A stretch of DNA of 35,277 nt from an uncultured bacterium (GCA_903866395.1 CAIPNM010000054.1:1-35277), one strand, 5' to 3'. Numbered from the stretch's first letter, positions 23,860 to 32,772 are shown. A program made the numbers and translations. The notes: generated by a model from the sequence alone, not told the origin.

Positions 23860-23877
23860 ACAACCCCATTGGGTTGT
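23860..23877. promoter_or_regulatory. Palindrome upstream of livK, operator candidate
   Basis: ACAACCC-CATT-GGGTTGT is a perfect 7-bp inverted repeat with a four-base spacer, about 147 bp before the livK start. A TATAAA on the minus strand at 23801-23806 could be the -10 element. Nothing else gene-like was seen in 23714-23964. Confidence 0.42.
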
Positions 23878-23964
23878 CGAATAATCCTAGGGTTTTCCTG
23901 ATTGAGCCTGCCGCTGAGGCGAGAAAGCTGCGCGCTCGGCCCCGCGCTGGTGACACCGACCGGT

Positions 23965-24129
23965 TTAGAAGCAAGTCCAGAGCTGGTTGGCGACCGTCAC
24001 CACAAATCCGGGTTCGAGATAAGACGCGGTGATTGCAACGAGCGCAAGCCCAAGCGCGGCGGCCGCGGTCATGCGTCGCAGCAGCCGCTTGCGAAACGAG
24101 CTGACGAGAGGGTCAGCAAACCCGGTCAT
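23965..24129 (-). CDS. 54-residue single-span membrane protein coupled to the MFS transporter
   Basis: An open frame of 54 codons from the ATG at 24129, sharing an ATGA with the MFS stop. The product starts MTGFADPLVSSFRKRLLRRM, a positively charged cytoplasmic face, then has one hydrophobic helix (TAAAALGLALVAITASYL) and ends EPGFVVTVANQLWTCF. The charge distribution predicts the N-terminus inside. I recall similar tiny proteins after MFS genes in related bacteria, but no function. Translational coupling suggests a transporter accessory subunit. Confidence 0.68.
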   Translation of the reverse strand: MTGFADPLVSSFRKRLLRRMTAAAALGLALVAITASYLEPGFVVTVANQLWTCF

Positions 24130-25346
24130 GCGATCGCCTTCTGAGTGCGCCGAATCGGATTTTCATTCACAGGCAGATTGACCAGCCCCGCCAGCACGCC
24201 CAGAAGAATGGCGAGATACCAGGCGAGGTCGTAATTGCCGGTGCGGTCGTGGAGCCAGCCGCCCAGCCAGATACCGATGAAGCTGCCCACCTGGTGGCTG
24301 AAAAAGATGAACCCGCCCAGCATGGACAGATGCGCCACCCCGAAAATTTGTGCGACTGACGCAGTGGTGACCGGCACCGTAGATAGCCACAAGAGGCCCA
24401 TGTAGGCGGCAAACAGATAGACGCTCATCGGCGATGGCGGCGCGATCAGAAACACGCCGATACCGAGCGCCCTGGCGAAATAAATGCCTGACAGGATCTT
24501 GTGCTTAGGCAGGCGCTGCGCAAGGGAGCCCGCGGTATAGGTGCCAAAGATGTTGAACAGACCGATCAGGGCGAGCGCAAAACTGGCCACCTGCGGATCG
24601 AGTCCGTTGTCCTTCACATAACTCGGGATGTGAACCCCAATGAACATCACCTGAAAGCCACAAACGAAGTAGCCCGCCATGAGCAATTGGAAGCTGCGAT
24701 ACCCGAAAGCCTCGCGTAATGCCTCCCAAATGGTCTGCTGCGATTGAGTGCTGCCTGAGCGGCCGATCTGCGGTTCGCGCAGGGCCAAAGCGAGCGGCAC
24801 CACCATCAGCACGGCGGCAGCCAACCACACAAGCGCGAGTTGCCAGCCCAAGGTGTTGATCAGCCAGCTCTCAAGTGGCATGAGGGCGAACTGGCCAAAC
24901 GAGCCTGCGGATGCGGTCACACCCAGGACCCAGGCACGCCGGTCAGCCGGAACGTTTCGGCCCAATACGCCGTAGATCACTGAATAGGTGGTGCCGGCCT
25001 GGGCGATACCGATCAGCACGCCTGCAGTGAGCGAGAACATGACCGGCGTGTCGGTGAAGGCCATGCCAACCAGCCCCAACGCGTAAACCAGCGCACAGCC
25101 TACGACGACCCGGAATGCGCCGAAGCGATCGGCGAGCATGCCGGAAAAAATGCCTGTGACCCCCCAGACCAGATTCTGTACGGCCAGTGCGATGGAAAAA
25201 TCCTCGCGCAGCCAGCCATGGGCCTGGGTGATGGGTTGTAGCCAAAGTCCGAAGCCGTGCCGCACGCCCATCGTGAGCATCACGATGGCGGCGCAACACA
25301 CCAGCAACTGTTTGATGGGGAGATGGCGATGCGGAGCGGTTAACAC
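24126..25346 (-). CDS. MFS transporter (oxalate/formate antiporter-like group)
   Basis: A 406-residue major facilitator protein with 12 predicted membrane segments. The loop after helix 2 reads GMLADRFGAFRVVVG, the MFS motif A form, and the middle carries a cytoplasmic loop at REPQIGRSGSTQSQQ. The layout (short periplasmic start, GVRHGFGLWLQPITQAHGW) resembles the monocarboxylate/oxalate-formate exchanger group common near catabolic genes. I chose the GTG at 25346 because GGAG is five bases upstream; an earlier TTG would add a non-conserved Arg-rich tail. It lies 75 bases after the racemase gene and overlaps the 54-residue membrane protein. The cargo is unknown, probably an organic acid. Confidence 0.88.
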   Translation of the reverse strand: MLTAPHRHLPIKQLLVCCAAIVMLTMGVRHGFGLWLQPITQAHGWLREDFSIALAVQNLVWGVTGIFSGMLADRFGAFRVVVGCALVYALGLVGMAFTDTPVMFSLTAGVLIGIAQAGTTYSVIYGVLGRNVPADRRAWVLGVTASAGSFGQFALMPLESWLINTLGWQLALVWLAAAVLMVVPLALALREPQIGRSGSTQSQQTIWEALREAFGYRSFQLLMAGYFVCGFQVMFIGVHIPSYVKDNGLDPQVASFALALIGLFNIFGTYTAGSLAQRLPKHKILSGIYFARALGIGVFLIAPPSPMSVYLFAAYMGLLWLSTVPVTTASVAQIFGVAHLSMLGGFIFFSHQVGSFIGIWLGGWLHDRTGNYDLAWYLAILLGVLAGLVNLPVNENPIRRTQKAIA

Positions 25347-25421
25347 TGGGGCTCCAGGGGAGTCGGGGCGAGGCGCGCGGAAACGCAAAGTGTACGCCAA
25401 GCGCCCCAAGGGCGCGGCGGC

Positions 25422-26522
25422 TCAGACATTGATCTGCCAGTCACGAAGGACTGCTTTGCGGTCGGCATCGGGCGCGGGTGATCCGCCCCGCAATGCCGAG
25501 GGCGTGCGACTGAACCGGGGCGCTGGCGCGGGTTGCACCACGCCATCCTGTTCGACCAGCGTACCGCGGCCGGCGTTGTGCGGATGCGCGGCCGCCTCGT
25601 GCATGCTGAGCACCGGCGCAAAGCAGACATCCGTGCCTTCGAGGCGGGCCACCCATTCGGATCGGGTATGGCGGGCAAAGGTGTCGACAAATGCCTGGCG
25701 AAGTTCAGGCCAGCGCTTGCGGTCATGCTGAGCGGGGAGGGTGGCGGGGTTGAGCTCAAGCCGCGCGAGCAGTTCTGCGTAGAACTTGGGCTCAATGGCG
25801 GCGATCGTGACAAAGCCACCGTCTGCGGTTCGGTAGGCGCTGTACCAGGGGGCTGCGCCGTCGAGCGCATTGTTCTGGCGCAGGTCGCTCCAGAGGCCCG
25901 CTGCCCGCATGCCGTAGGTGCTCGCCATGAGTAGCGCAGCCCCGTCAACCATGCCGGCATCGACCACCTGGCCTTTGCCTGACCGCCCGGCCTCAATGAC
26001 CGCGGCCAGAATGCCCACCGCGAGCAACATGCCGCCGCCCCCAAAATCGCCAACCAGGTTGAGAGGCGGCAGGGGGTGATCTGACGGACCAATCGCGGCG
26101 AGCGCGCCGGTGAGCGCGATGTAATTGAGGTCGTGACCGGCCGCGTGCGCCAGCGGCCCGTCCTGGCCCCAACCGGTCATCCGTCCGATCACCAGCTTGG
26201 GCTGAAGGGTCAGGCACTCGGTGGGCCCCAGTCCCAGTCGTTCCATCACGCCAGGGCGGAAGCCCTCGATGAAGACGTCAGCGGCGCCGATCAGCTGTCG
26301 GACAACGGAAAGGTCTTCGGGTGATTTGAGGTCGAGTGCGATCGAACGCCGGCCGCGACCCATCACATCGAATTGCGGCGCCATTGAAAAACCGAGGCCC
26401 GCATCGACTCGCCGGTCTACGCGAACCACGTCGGCGCCCATATCGGCCAGCATCATCGCGCAGAACGGCGCGGGGCCGATGGCTGCGATTTCCAATACCT
26501 TCAGTCCGTTCAGGGCGCCCAT
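25422..26522 (-). CDS. Alpha-methylacyl-CoA racemase (CaiB/BaiF family)
   Basis: A 366-residue family III CoA-transferase-fold protein. It matches the racemase branch: GHDLNY carries the catalytic H130, VGDFGGGGM the catalytic D159, and AIEPKFY the E244 that completes the site. APAPRFSRTPSA near the C-terminus is also typical of this branch. It should epimerise (R)- and (S)-2-methylacyl-CoA esters, as in degradation of branched or isoprenoid acids. The ATG at 26522 (MGALNGLKVLEIAAIGP) fits the family start. It is in line with the TRIC and MFS genes. It may handle a branched side chain released by this catabolic region, or be unrelated to the aromatic genes. Confidence 0.92.
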   Translation of the reverse strand: MGALNGLKVLEIAAIGPAPFCAMMLADMGADVVRVDRRVDAGLGFSMAPQFDVMGRGRRSIALDLKSPEDLSVVRQLIGAADVFIEGFRPGVMERLGLGPTECLTLQPKLVIGRMTGWGQDGPLAHAAGHDLNYIALTGALAAIGPSDHPLPPLNLVGDFGGGGMLLAVGILAAVIEAGRSGKGQVVDAGMVDGAALLMASTYGMRAAGLWSDLRQNNALDGAAPWYSAYRTADGGFVTIAAIEPKFYAELLARLELNPATLPAQHDRKRWPELRQAFVDTFARHTRSEWVARLEGTDVCFAPVLSMHEAAAHPHNAGRGTLVEQDGVVQPAPAPRFSRTPSALRGGSPAPDADRKAVLRDWQINV

Positions 26523-26577
26523 CGATCGCTCGCTTGTTGGTGGGGTCAAGATCGAAACTGTACCGCGCTCGCGAAAC

Positions 26578-27219
26578 TCAGAGCCGCCAGACCGGAAGTG
26601 ACCAGTTGCGCAGGATCGCAAGCGCTCTCAGGCTGCTGGCCAGGGCTGCGCAAGCGCCCACCGCCAGCCAGGCTGGCGCATCGAGCGCGGCCAGCAGCAG
26701 ATAGGCGAGTGCGCCCGCCAGGGCGCAGATCGCGTAGGGCCGATGGTTTCGGAGGGTGGCTGGGATTTCGTTACAGACCATGTCGCGAAGCACGCCACCA
26801 AACACCGCGGTGACAACGCCCATGATGACCGATACCAGGGGCGGCATGCCCAGGAGGTGGGCTTGATGAACGCCTGATGCGCAGAACAACCCCAGGCCGA
26901 GCGCATCGGGCCATTCGATCATGCGTTCGGTGATCGCGATATGACGCTGGCGCATGAAGACGAGCGCAATCAGGCAGAGGAGAAACACCCCGCCAAGTGC
27001 GTATTGTTCGCGCACCCAGAAAAAGGGCCGCTGATCGAGAAGCAGGTCGCGCAGGGTGCCGCCGCCGAAGGCGGTGAGAAACGCCACCACGCCCACGCCC
27101 ACGACATCCATGCGCTTACGGGTGGCTTCGATGATGCCGGAGATTGCGAACGCGGCAGTGGCCAGCCCTTCGAGCGTGGTCAGCGCGACGCTTCCCCACC
27201 AATGCAACGGTTCCATCAT
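26578..27219 (-). CDS. TRIC-family (UPF0126) cation channel-like membrane protein
   Basis: A 213-residue inner-membrane protein with about seven hydrophobic segments and the family's internal duplication: AFGGGTLRDLLLD in the first half and VFGGVLRDMVCNEIPATL in the second. Bacterial TRIC proteins form trimeric potassium-permeable channels. Two ATGs (27219, 27216) are possible; the first overlaps the LysR stop by four bases. No direct link with catabolism is evident. Confidence 0.9.
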   Translation of the reverse strand: MMEPLHWWGSVALTTLEGLATAAFAISGIIEATRKRMDVVGVGVVAFLTAFGGGTLRDLLLDQRPFFWVREQYALGGVFLLCLIALVFMRQRHIAITERMIEWPDALGLGLFCASGVHQAHLLGMPPLVSVIMGVVTAVFGGVLRDMVCNEIPATLRNHRPYAICALAGALAYLLLAALDAPAWLAVGACAALASSLRALAILRNWSLPVWRL

Positions 27220-28136
27220 CGTTTGCGCCGGGCCGGGGGGGACGGTGGTGTGGGTTCGCGAAGCACTTCGACCATCAGTTGCCGGACTTCGGGCAGGAAC
27301 GTTGACTGAGCGCGACCCGCGAGCGTGACCAGTGCGAATCGCGCATTGGCTTCGAGCGCGGGCGACACCACGAGCTCATGCAGACCGGGTGCCGAGGCAC
27401 GGATGGCGAGCAGCAGCGTATCGGTACGGTGGGCGACCTCGATCAGGTGAGAGATCTCATCGCTGGTCAGTCGCACCATGGCCTCGGGGTGAGCCCGCGC
27501 GCCGTAGCGCTCAACCAATAGACGCGCGAGTTCGTCACTCAGCGGCGTGGATGCCACCGGATAGTTGAGCATCTGATGGAGAGCCACGCGCGGCAGTTTA
27601 GCGAGCGGGTGCTCAGGGCGGCACAAGAACGCACCGCGCATGTCGATGGGCGGTTCTATTGCAAGATCGGGGGCGGGGCGCAGCGACCGGGCATCGACCA
27701 CCATGGCATCGAGATCGCGGTCGCGCAGCATCTGCTCAAGCGCATGGGTGTTGGCGCGAACGATGTCGACATGAAGCTGTGGATAGTGCCGGGCAAAGTG
27801 GGTGATGACGGGGACGGTGAGCATAACGCCGGGGCCCGAGCTCAGGCCTAGCCGCAGTCGGCCCCGCGCCTGCGCGTCAGGCGCCGCGCCGCTTTGCGCG
27901 AGCTGTTCGGCGTCTTCGATCAGTTGCCGCACCCGACGAAGTGCATCTCGCCCGAAGGCCGTCAGCTCGATTCGGCGACCGACGCGGTCAAAGAGCGGCC
28001 GGCCGAGCGAGCCTTCGAGGGCCTGAATGCTGCGGCTCAACGCCGGCTGCGTGAGATGGAGCATTTCGCTTGCGCGAACGAACGAGCCGGCCTGGGCGAG
28101 CACGCTGAAGTGTCGAAACTGGACGAGCGTCATCAT
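27216..28136 (-). CDS. LysR-type transcriptional regulator
   Basis: A 306-residue LysR-family protein. The N-terminal helix-turn-helix is clear (FSVLAQAGSFVRASEMLHLTQPALSRSIQALE, given here as family pattern over residues 9-41), followed by the effector-binding domain from about residue 90 (RLRLGLSSGPG). It is divergent from the Bug-M20-molybdenum hydroxylase-3-hydroxyanthranilate dioxygenase genes, with the operator and promoter in the 139-bp gap, so it most likely activates them in response to a pathway compound. It also overlaps the TRIC gene behind it. Confidence 0.92.
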   Translation of the reverse strand: MMTLVQFRHFSVLAQAGSFVRASEMLHLTQPALSRSIQALEGSLGRPLFDRVGRRIELTAFGRDALRRVRQLIEDAEQLAQSGAAPDAQARGRLRLGLSSGPGVMLTVPVITHFARHYPQLHVDIVRANTHALEQMLRDRDLDAMVVDARSLRPAPDLAIEPPIDMRGAFLCRPEHPLAKLPRVALHQMLNYPVASTPLSDELARLLVERYGARAHPEAMVRLTSDEISHLIEVAHRTDTLLLAIRASAPGLHELVVSPALEANARFALVTLAGRAQSTFLPEVRQLMVEVLREPTPPSPPARRKR

Positions 28137-28141
28137 ATATA

Positions 28142-28172
28142 CATTAAATGAATAAATTAATGATTATTAATG
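28142..28172. promoter_or_regulatory. LysR operator candidate: inverted and repeated ATTAATG elements
   Basis: CATTAA at 28142-28147 is inverted relative to TTAATG at 28157-28162, and ATTAATG occurs twice (28156-28162 and 28166-28172) exactly 10 bp apart, one helical turn. The stretch is AT-rich within GC-rich DNA and sits between the lysR start and the -35 element of the divergent promoter, the normal place for LysR binding. Confidence 0.6.
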
Positions 28173-28174
28173 CA

Positions 28175-28203
28175 TTGGACAGCATGATTATGCCCGCTAA
28201 GAA
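28175..28203 (+). promoter_or_regulatory. Sigma-70-type promoter for the Bug-M20-hydroxylase operon
   Basis: TTGGAC (28175-28180), a 17-base spacer and TAAGAA (28198-28203) make a good match to the -35/-10 pattern. Transcription would begin near 28210, about 65 bases before the Bug ATG. The -35 box abuts the repeated ATTAATG elements, fitting activation by the divergent LysR protein. Confidence 0.5.
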
Positions 28204-28275
28204 TGTCTCCCGCAACGATTCCGCCTCATTCCAATCCAGCCGGTCCCAGATCGGTGAACTGTTCGGGAGACTTCA

Positions 28276-29262
28276 ATGACCTCGTTTATGAAGCGATTGC
28301 CCGGCCTCTTGGGCGCTTTGCTGGTGAGCTGCGCTGCGCAGGCCCAGCCCTTTCCCTCGAAACCGGTGGTGCTGATGGTGCCGTATCCGGTGGGGGGCGT
28401 GTCCGATGTGATTGCGCGTACGCTGAGTAGCACGCTCGCCAAACACCTGGGCCAGCCTGTGGTGGTGGAAAATCTTGGTGGCGCAAGCGGCGGCATTGCC
28501 GCACAGAAAGTGTTGAACAGCCCCGCCGATGGCTACGTCATCTTTCAGGGTTCGCCCAACGAGCTGATCCTCGCACCGCTTGCGAACGCAGCGATCAAAT
28601 ACCGCAGCGAAGATTTTCGGCTGGTGCAGATGATCACCATCAACCCGCTGGTGATGCTGGCGCGAAAAGACCTGCCGGCGGCCAACGGTGATGAGCTGAT
28701 GGCTTACGCCAAGCGGGCTGCAGCAGGCGGCAAGCCGCTTACCTATGCGAGCGTGGGGCCGGGCTCGTTCTATCACCTGCTGGGCGAACACATGTCAAAT
28801 GTGACGGGCGTGCCGATGGTGCATGTACCGTACAAGGGCGGCGCACCCGCGGTGCAGGATCTGCTCGCCGGTCAGGTCGACATCTTCATGACCCCCTATG
28901 GCAGGGGCCAGGTGCAACTGGTGGAGGAGGGAAAGCTGAAGGCGCCAGCGGTGCTGTCAGCCGGGCGCCAGCAGCTATTTTCGAAAGTGCCCACACTCGA
29001 TGAGAGCGGTTCGCTGAAGGGCTTTGTGTTTGATATCTGGGCTGGATATTTCGTGCACCGGAACACGCCCGAGGCCATCGTGAACGTGCTGCACAAGGCG
29101 CTGGGCGAAGTGGCTAACGATGCCACGGTACGCGGGCAACTCGAGGCGCAGGCGATGGTGGTACCCGGCCCGCGTCCGCTTGATGAACTCTCGAAGCTCT
29201 ATGCTGACAACACAGCGCAGATGCGGGCGATCGCCAAGTCGATGAATCTTCAGCCCCAGTGA
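28276..29262 (+). CDS. Bug-type periplasmic solute-binding protein
   Basis: A 328-residue exported protein of the tripartite tricarboxylate transporter binding family. The signal peptide ends at about residue 23 (VSCAAQAQ). Landmarks are LMVPYPVGGVSDVIARTL, the ENLGGASGGIA carboxylate-binding loop and VPYKGGAPAVQDLLAGQVD. GGGAGA lies five bases before the ATG. It is first in the LysR-divergent operon, seven bases before the amidohydrolase gene, so it probably captures the carboxylated starting compound or senses it. No membrane partner is encoded nearby. Confidence 0.93.
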   Translation: MTSFMKRLPGLLGALLVSCAAQAQPFPSKPVVLMVPYPVGGVSDVIARTLSSTLAKHLGQPVVVENLGGASGGIAAQKVLNSPADGYVIFQGSPNELILAPLANAAIKYRSEDFRLVQMITINPLVMLARKDLPAANGDELMAYAKRAAAGGKPLTYASVGPGSFYHLLGEHMSNVTGVPMVHVPYKGGAPAVQDLLAGQVDIFMTPYGRGQVQLVEEGKLKAPAVLSAGRQQLFSKVPTLDESGSLKGFVFDIWAGYFVHRNTPEAIVNVLHKALGEVANDATVRGQLEAQAMVVPGPRPLDELSKLYADNTAQMRAIAKSMNLQPQ

Positions 29263-29269
29263 GCGGCCG

Positions 29270-30514
29270 ATGAACGCTGTCACCGAAGCCGGCGAGGTCA
29301 TGCTCGCGCCGCGCCTCGCACAGTCCGAGGCGGGGATGCCGCTTGCGCAGTTCATTCGCATCCGCCGTGATCTGCATGCGAATCCCGAGCTCGGGTTCAG
29401 GGAGCATCGCACCGCGGCGATGGTGGCGAGGCTCCTGTCGGGGTGGGGCTATTCGGTGACAACCGGGATCGGTGGAACCGGTGTCGTGGGGCAGCTCCAG
29501 CGCGGCCGTGGCGGCCGTCGTCTCGGCCTTCGCGCCGACATGGACGCGCTACCCGTACACGAGAAAACTGGCCTGGAGTGGGCGAGCACCGTACCGGGGG
29601 TGATGCACGCCTGCGGCCACGATGGTCACACCGCCACGCTACTCGCGGCAGCCCAGGCCATCGCTCAGTCGGCGCGCTTCGAGGGCACCATCAACCTGAT
29701 TTTCCAGCCTGCAGAAGAGGGCGCGGGTGGCGCGGTACGCATGATCGACGATGGCCTCTTCGAACGTTTTCCTTGCGATGCTGTCTTTGCTATGCACAAC
29801 ATGCCGGGTTTGGCCACCGGCAGCTTTATGTTCCGAAGCGGTCCGACCATGGCATCGAGTGACGACGTCACGGTGCACCTGAACGGCGTGGGGGGCCATG
29901 GCGCCATGCCGCACACCACGACCGACGTGATCGTTGCTGCCTCGTCGATCGTTCTGGCACTTCAGTCAGTGGTTGCACGCAATGTGGACCCGCTCGAAAC
30001 CGCTGTGGTTTCAGTCGGGGCGCTTCACGCCGGCCAGGCGGGTAACGTCATTCCCGACCGCGCCACGCTCGAGCTGAGCGTGCGCGCGCTGAACGCCGAG
30101 GTGCGGGCACTTCTTCGCCGTCGGATTGTCGAGATTGTCGAGTCGCAGGCGAGGGGCCTGGGGGTGGAGGCCGTGATTGACTGGCGACCGGGCTACGACG
30201 TGCTCGTCAATGATGCCCACTGTACCCAGTTCGCATCGGGTGTGGCGCTCTCGCTGTTCGGGCCTGATCGGGTGGTCACCGAAGGCCGGCGCTTTACTGC
30301 CAGCGAAGATTTCGCTTTCATGTTGCAGAAGGTGCCAGGGTGTTACTTCTTCGTGGGGAACGGACTCGCCGGTCAGCCGGGTGGCTGCATGGTGCATCAC
30401 CCGGGCTATGACTTCAACGACCACATCATCGCGCCGGTGTCGCGGTTTTGGGCGGCGCTGGTCGATCGCTACCTCACGGCGGGCCAGTTGGAGTCTGCTG
30501 CGGTGAAGCGCTGA
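29270..30514 (+). CDS. M20-family metal-dependent amidohydrolase (hippurate hydrolase-like)
   Basis: A 414-residue cytoplasmic peptidase-family M20 hydrolase. Metal and catalytic residues are visible: D90 in RADMDALPV, C115, H117 and H120 in CGHDGH, E149-E150 in FQPAEEGAGG, H176 in AMHNMPG and a C-terminal His in MVHHPGYDFND. The dimerisation domain starts at about residue 195 (VHLNGVGGHGAMPHT). It should cleave an N-acyl or lactam/amide bond of an acidic compound. Its place between the Bug gene and a molybdenum hydroxylase/3-hydroxyanthranilate dioxygenase set suggests release of an aromatic amine or amino acid (inference). Confidence 0.92.
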   Translation: MNAVTEAGEVMLAPRLAQSEAGMPLAQFIRIRRDLHANPELGFREHRTAAMVARLLSGWGYSVTTGIGGTGVVGQLQRGRGGRRLGLRADMDALPVHEKTGLEWASTVPGVMHACGHDGHTATLLAAAQAIAQSARFEGTINLIFQPAEEGAGGAVRMIDDGLFERFPCDAVFAMHNMPGLATGSFMFRSGPTMASSDDVTVHLNGVGGHGAMPHTTTDVIVAASSIVLALQSVVARNVDPLETAVVSVGALHAGQAGNVIPDRATLELSVRALNAEVRALLRRRIVEIVESQARGLGVEAVIDWRPGYDVLVNDAHCTQFASGVALSLFGPDRVVTEGRRFTASEDFAFMLQKVPGCYFFVGNGLAGQPGGCMVHHPGYDFNDHIIAPVSRFWAALVDRYLTAGQLESAAVKR

Positions 30515-30615
30515 CGAGTTGTCTCGAGTACGGGGTTCAGGCAACATCGACGGCTTCATCGTTCGCCAATCATCTGCGTGAGGCCGTTTCAACGGACGGG
30601 CGATCGCGTCTCGGC

Positions 30616-32772
30616 ATGCAAGACCTGCAGAACCAGCCTTCCGCCACCGCGCCATTCAAACCGCTTCGCCGTGAAGACGATCGCCTTCTGACCGGGCGTG
30701 GTCGGTTCACCGCCGACGTCCGGATCGACGGGGCGCTTCATGTCGCCTTCGTGAGAAGTCAGCATGCGCGTGGTCGCCTCCTGGCGGTCGACACGCGGGA
30801 CGCGCTTCTTTTGCCAGGGGTTGTTGCGGTCTTTACCGCGACCGAGCTCGGGGCGCTATCGATGCCTGCGGTCAATCCGCTGTTACCGCTTGATCGTGCC
30901 GAGTCCTTTGATTTGCTGGCGCGCGACCGTGTGACCTGGTCCGGGCAGCCGGTGGCAATCGTGGTGGCGCAGTCGCGGGCGCTTGCGCTCGCGGCGGCTG
31001 ATCGGGTCAGTGTCGAGGTCGACCCCGAGCCAGCAGTACTCGATGGTGACGGGGCAAGCCAGACGGTTACACAGGTTCAACATCGCTACGCTGCGAGCGA
31101 GCGGCAGGGTGCGGCGCGCGCGCCTGGGGCGACGGTTTCGGCGTCGCTTGATTCGCCCCGGCTCGTGGCGATGGCGCTGGAGCCTCGTGCTGTGGTGGTG
31201 GAGGTGCAATCAGAAGCGGGTCACATCACGGTGTGGCTGGCGTCGCAGTCGCCCTCCCGCGCGCGCGACGACATTGCGCGTGCGCTCAGCCTCAGTCGTG
31301 ATCAGGTTCGTGTGATTGCACCCGATGTGGGGGGCGCGTTCGGTGCGCGCGCGTCGGTCGTGCCCGAGGATCTGCTGGTGCCCTGGGCCGCATGGCGGCT
31401 GCGCCGATCCCTTCGGTGGGTGGCGAGCCGCTCGGAAGAATTCACCGCCGGCATGCATGGCCGAGGATCGACGATGCACGGGCGATTATCGGTGTCGTCA
31501 GCCGGTCAGTTGGAAATGCTCGACGCGCAGCTGCACTTCGCGCTGGGTGCCTGGATGCCGTTTTCATCCGTGGTGCCGCTTCGTAACGCAGCGCGCATCC
31601 TGCCCGGTCCCTACCGGGTTCAGGGTCTGTCCGTTCACGGCAAGGCCACGCTGTCGAATGCCTCGGCGGTTAATATCTATCGCGGCGCCGGTCGGCCAGA
31701 AGCGGTGCTACTGACCGAAGTGCTGATTGAGCGAGCGGCGAGGGCGCTGCGACTCGACCCGGTGGAGTTGCGGCGGCGCAATCTCATTGCTGCCCAGGCC
31801 TTGCCCTATTCCACACCGACAGGGGAAACACTCGATTCGGGTGACTACGCAGCGTTGCTTGAACGGGCCTGTGAGCGCTTTGATTACCCGCGCGCACGCC
31901 GCGAGCAGGCGTTGCGGCGCCACGCTGGCGAATGTGTTGGCGTGGGGACTGCGCTCTATGTCGAGCCCTGCGGTCAAGGGTGGGAGAGCGCTCGCATCAC
32001 GCTCCACGATAACGGCAGGGTGACGGTGGCAAGCGGTTCGCCGGCGCAGGGGCAGGGGCACGCGACCGCCTTTGCGAAGATTGCGGCCGAGGCGCTGGGA
32101 TGCGATGAGTCCACAGTCGACGTACAAATGGGCGATACCGCGGTGTGCCCTGACGGCGTGGGGGCGCTCGCCAGTCGCAGCACGGCAATCGGCGGTAGCG
32201 CCATCGTTGATGCCTGCCGTCAGGCGCTCGCCCGTCGCGCGGCAGGCGACGCGCTGCCTATTACGGTAGAGACGCGATTCACGGCGCGCGAGTCCTGGGC
32301 GAGCGGCTGCGTCATGGCGCAGGTTGCGATCGATGGGGACACAGGCGAGTTGACCATCGAGCGGGTGGTGTGGGTCGACGATGCAGGACGACTGATCCAC
32401 CCTACGCTCGCACATGGTCAATTGCTGGGCGGTTTCGCGCAAGGCGTTGGTCAAGCGCTGATGGAGCACGTGGTGTATGACGAAGCCGGTCAGCTCCTCA
32501 CCGGTTCTTTAATGGACTATGCCGTGCCCCGCGCTTCTGATATGCCCGACCTCGTCATCGAGAGCTTGGGGCAGCCCACATCGTTCAATCTGCTGGGTGC
32601 GAAAGGCGTGGGCGAGGCAGGTTGCATTGGTGTTCCGGCGGCGATCATGAACGCTGCGCGCGATGCGTTATCGCCCTGGGGCGAGGCTGACCTGCAATTT
32701 CCGCTCACTGCCCCGACGCTATGGCAGGCGCTATCGGCGTTGCGATCCGGTTCGATGGGAGGGCCGGCATGA
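30616..32772 (+). CDS. Molybdopterin-binding large subunit of a cytoplasmic molybdenum hydroxylase (CoxL/XdhB-like)
   Basis: A 718-residue large subunit. The a/b hammerhead region is near the start (FKPLRREDDRLLTGRGRFTADV), molybdopterin contacts occur at DVGGAFGARASVVPEDL, the active-site loop region reads INIYRGAGRPEAVLLTE, and the catalytic Glu is in GAKGVGEAGCIG. It has no Tat signal, unlike the large subunit at 2084-4345, so it is cytoplasmic and a separate enzyme. The ATG at 30616 is the most family-like start, though its ribosome binding site is weak. It overlaps the fused electron-transfer subunit by four bases. It hydroxylates an unknown, probably N-heteroaromatic or aldehyde, substrate using water. 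Confidence 0.92.
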   Translation: MQDLQNQPSATAPFKPLRREDDRLLTGRGRFTADVRIDGALHVAFVRSQHARGRLLAVDTRDALLLPGVVAVFTATELGALSMPAVNPLLPLDRAESFDLLARDRVTWSGQPVAIVVAQSRALALAAADRVSVEVDPEPAVLDGDGASQTVTQVQHRYAASERQGAARAPGATVSASLDSPRLVAMALEPRAVVVEVQSEAGHITVWLASQSPSRARDDIARALSLSRDQVRVIAPDVGGAFGARASVVPEDLLVPWAAWRLRRSLRWVASRSEEFTAGMHGRGSTMHGRLSVSSAGQLEMLDAQLHFALGAWMPFSSVVPLRNAARILPGPYRVQGLSVHGKATLSNASAVNIYRGAGRPEAVLLTEVLIERAARALRLDPVELRRRNLIAAQALPYSTPTGETLDSGDYAALLERACERFDYPRARREQALRRHAGECVGVGTALYVEPCGQGWESARITLHDNGRVTVASGSPAQGQGHATAFAKIAAEALGCDESTVDVQMGDTAVCPDGVGALASRSTAIGGSAIVDACRQALARRAAGDALPITVETRFTARESWASGCVMAQVAIDGDTGELTIERVVWVDDAGRLIHPTLAHGQLLGGFAQGVGQALMEHVVYDEAGQLLTGSLMDYAVPRASDMPDLVIESLGQPTSFNLLGAKGVGEAGCIGVPAAIMNAARDALSPWGEADLQFPLTAPTLWQALSALRSGSMGGPA

